Shown here piece after piece: positions 6,530 through 7,331 of a stretch of DNA of 7,331 nt. The translations under genes were made by a program, and so were the position numbers. The stretch's first letter is position 1. The number at the start of each line of letters is the position of its first letter. The notes beneath the pieces were generated by a model. That model saw nothing but the letters and a program-made list of their open reading frames with translations, had not been told where the DNA came from and searched no databases. The stretch is from Gemmatimonadota bacterium (GTDB taxonomy: Bacteria > Gemmatimonadota > Gemmatimonadetes > Gemmatimonadales > Gemmatimonadaceae), in assembly GCA_003222065.1 (NCBI GenBank), contig QHUV01000186.1:1-7331 (forward strand), read 5' to 3'.

Positions 6530-7331
6530 ATGGGTAGGCCGGAGACTCGCGGCCAGCCGCCTCAGCGTGGCACCGGACGGGCCGCGGCGCTGGTTGCTGC
6601 TGGGATACTCGCGTCGCGCTTGCTCGGCGTCGTGAGACAATCGCTCATGGCGCGCTACCTCGGCGCCACAAGCGGGATCGCCGCCGACGCGTTCATGGCG
6701 GCATTCAAGATTCCTAATTTGCTGCAGAATCTCTTCGGGGAAGGGGCACTCTCCGCTTCGTTCATCCCCGTCTACTCGAATCTGCTCGCGCGCCAGGAGC
6801 GCGAGGAAGCTGGCCGCGTCGCGGGCGCGGTGGCGGCGATCCTCGCGTTCGTGACGGCGGTGCTCGTACTTCTGGGCGTGCTCCTGACGCCGTATCTCAT
6901 TCCGCTCATCGCTCCGGGCTTCACCGGAGAAAAGCGAGACCTAACGATAGCGCTGACACGGGTGCTTTTCCCCGGCGCTGGGATCTTCGTGCTCGCGTCG
7001 TGGTGTCTCGGGGTGCTGAACAGCCATCGTCGCTTTTTCCTTTCCTATGTGGCGCCCGCTCTCTGGAACGTGGCCATGATCGCCGCGTTGGTCGGCTTCG
7101 GCGGCCGCCAAGATCGGATTACGCTCGCCGTAACGCTAGCCTGGGCGTCAGTGGCGGGTGCGGCGCTTCAGTTTCTGATTCAGTTGCCGACGGTACTGCG
7201 TCTGGTCCCTGGTCTTCGGCTGTCGCCGGACTATACGCGTGCGAACGTCCGGCGCATCCTGACAAACTTCACACCGGTATTCTTCAGCCGTGGCGTTGTC
7301 CAGGTGAGCACGTACATCGACCAGTTGCTGG
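6530..7331 (+). CDS. murJ: Lipid II flippase MurJ, N-terminal half
   Basis: MurJ is a MOP-superfamily inner-membrane transporter that moves lipid II, the peptidoglycan precursor, to the periplasmic face. The 267 full codons present are about half of a usual 500-550 residue protein; the frame is open at the window edge. After a basic, Pro/Gly-rich cytosolic leader (1-16), the first helix carries ASRLLGVVRQ at 28-37, then ADAFMAAFKIPNLLQNLFGE at 52-71 and SASFIPVYSNLL at 75-86. Hydrophobic segments follow at about 97-125, 142-163, 172-191 and 197-219. TNFTPVFFSRGVVQVSTYI at 245-263 is the start of the second MOP half. Arg30, Arg36 and Asp53 align with E. coli Arg18, Arg24 and Asp39, but the partners of Asp25 and Arg52 are Gln37 and Gln66. 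The ATG at 6530 is 11 bases after bshC, without a visible Shine-Dalgarno. Identity is secure. Confidence 0.95.
   Translation, partial: MGRPETRGQPPQRGTGRAAALVAAGILASRLLGVVRQSLMARYLGATSGIAADAFMAAFKIPNLLQNLFGEGALSASFIPVYSNLLARQEREEAGRVAGAVAAILAFVTAVLVLLGVLLTPYLIPLIAPGFTGEKRDLTIALTRVLFPGAGIFVLASWCLGVLNSHRRFFLSYVAPALWNVAMIAALVGFGGRQDRITLAVTLAWASVAGAALQFLIQLPTVLRLVPGLRLSPDYTRANVRRILTNFTPVFFSRGVVQVSTYIDQLL

Noticed and set aside
1..7331. New defence, mobile or secondary-metabolite system
   Set aside because: Every stretch is accounted for by conserved core genes in one direction; no integrase, transposase, repeats, toxin-antitoxin pair or base-composition break was seen.

Overview
The window is high-GC, almost fully coding, and every gene lies on the + strand. 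Gene content points to a diderm, LPS-making bacterium that probably also makes the thiol bacillithiol. Lipid A genes (lpxB, lpxK) beside bshC, non-ATG starts and few Shine-Dalgarno sequences fit Gemmatimonadota best. That placement is inferred from gene content and from memory of similar gene orders, not from a search.

Layout. Positions 1-213 hold the C-terminal end of a Gfo/Idh/MocA-type oxidoreductase. It overlaps lpxB (206-1342) by 8 bases. lpxB overlaps a DUF374 acyltransferase (about 1339-2031) by 4 bases, and that gene overlaps lpxK (2024-3067) by 8 bases. These four form one tightly coupled lipid A block. After a 48-base gap comes a hexameric-type glutamate dehydrogenase (3116-4423). 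Then follow rlmH (4460-4924), bshC (4935-6518) and the first half of murJ (6530 to the window end), with gaps of 36, 10 and 11 bases. No intergenic stretch exceeds 48 bases. I see no terminator, tRNA, rRNA, CRISPR array, mobile element or phage gene.

How the genes work together. LpxB makes the lipid A disaccharide and LpxK adds the 4' phosphate. The DUF374 protein between them is a plausible secondary lipid A acyltransferase of the LpxJ kind. The oxidoreductase before lpxB could be a GnnA-like enzyme giving 3-amino lipid A. MurJ flips lipid II for peptidoglycan, so the window is envelope-centred at both ends. The middle holds nitrogen metabolism (glutamate dehydrogenase), ribosome modification (RlmH) and redox thiol synthesis (BshC).

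I found no new biological system. The most useful leads are the possible non-standard lipid A chemistry, bacillithiol in an LPS-bearing cell, and altered charged residues in the MurJ cavity.
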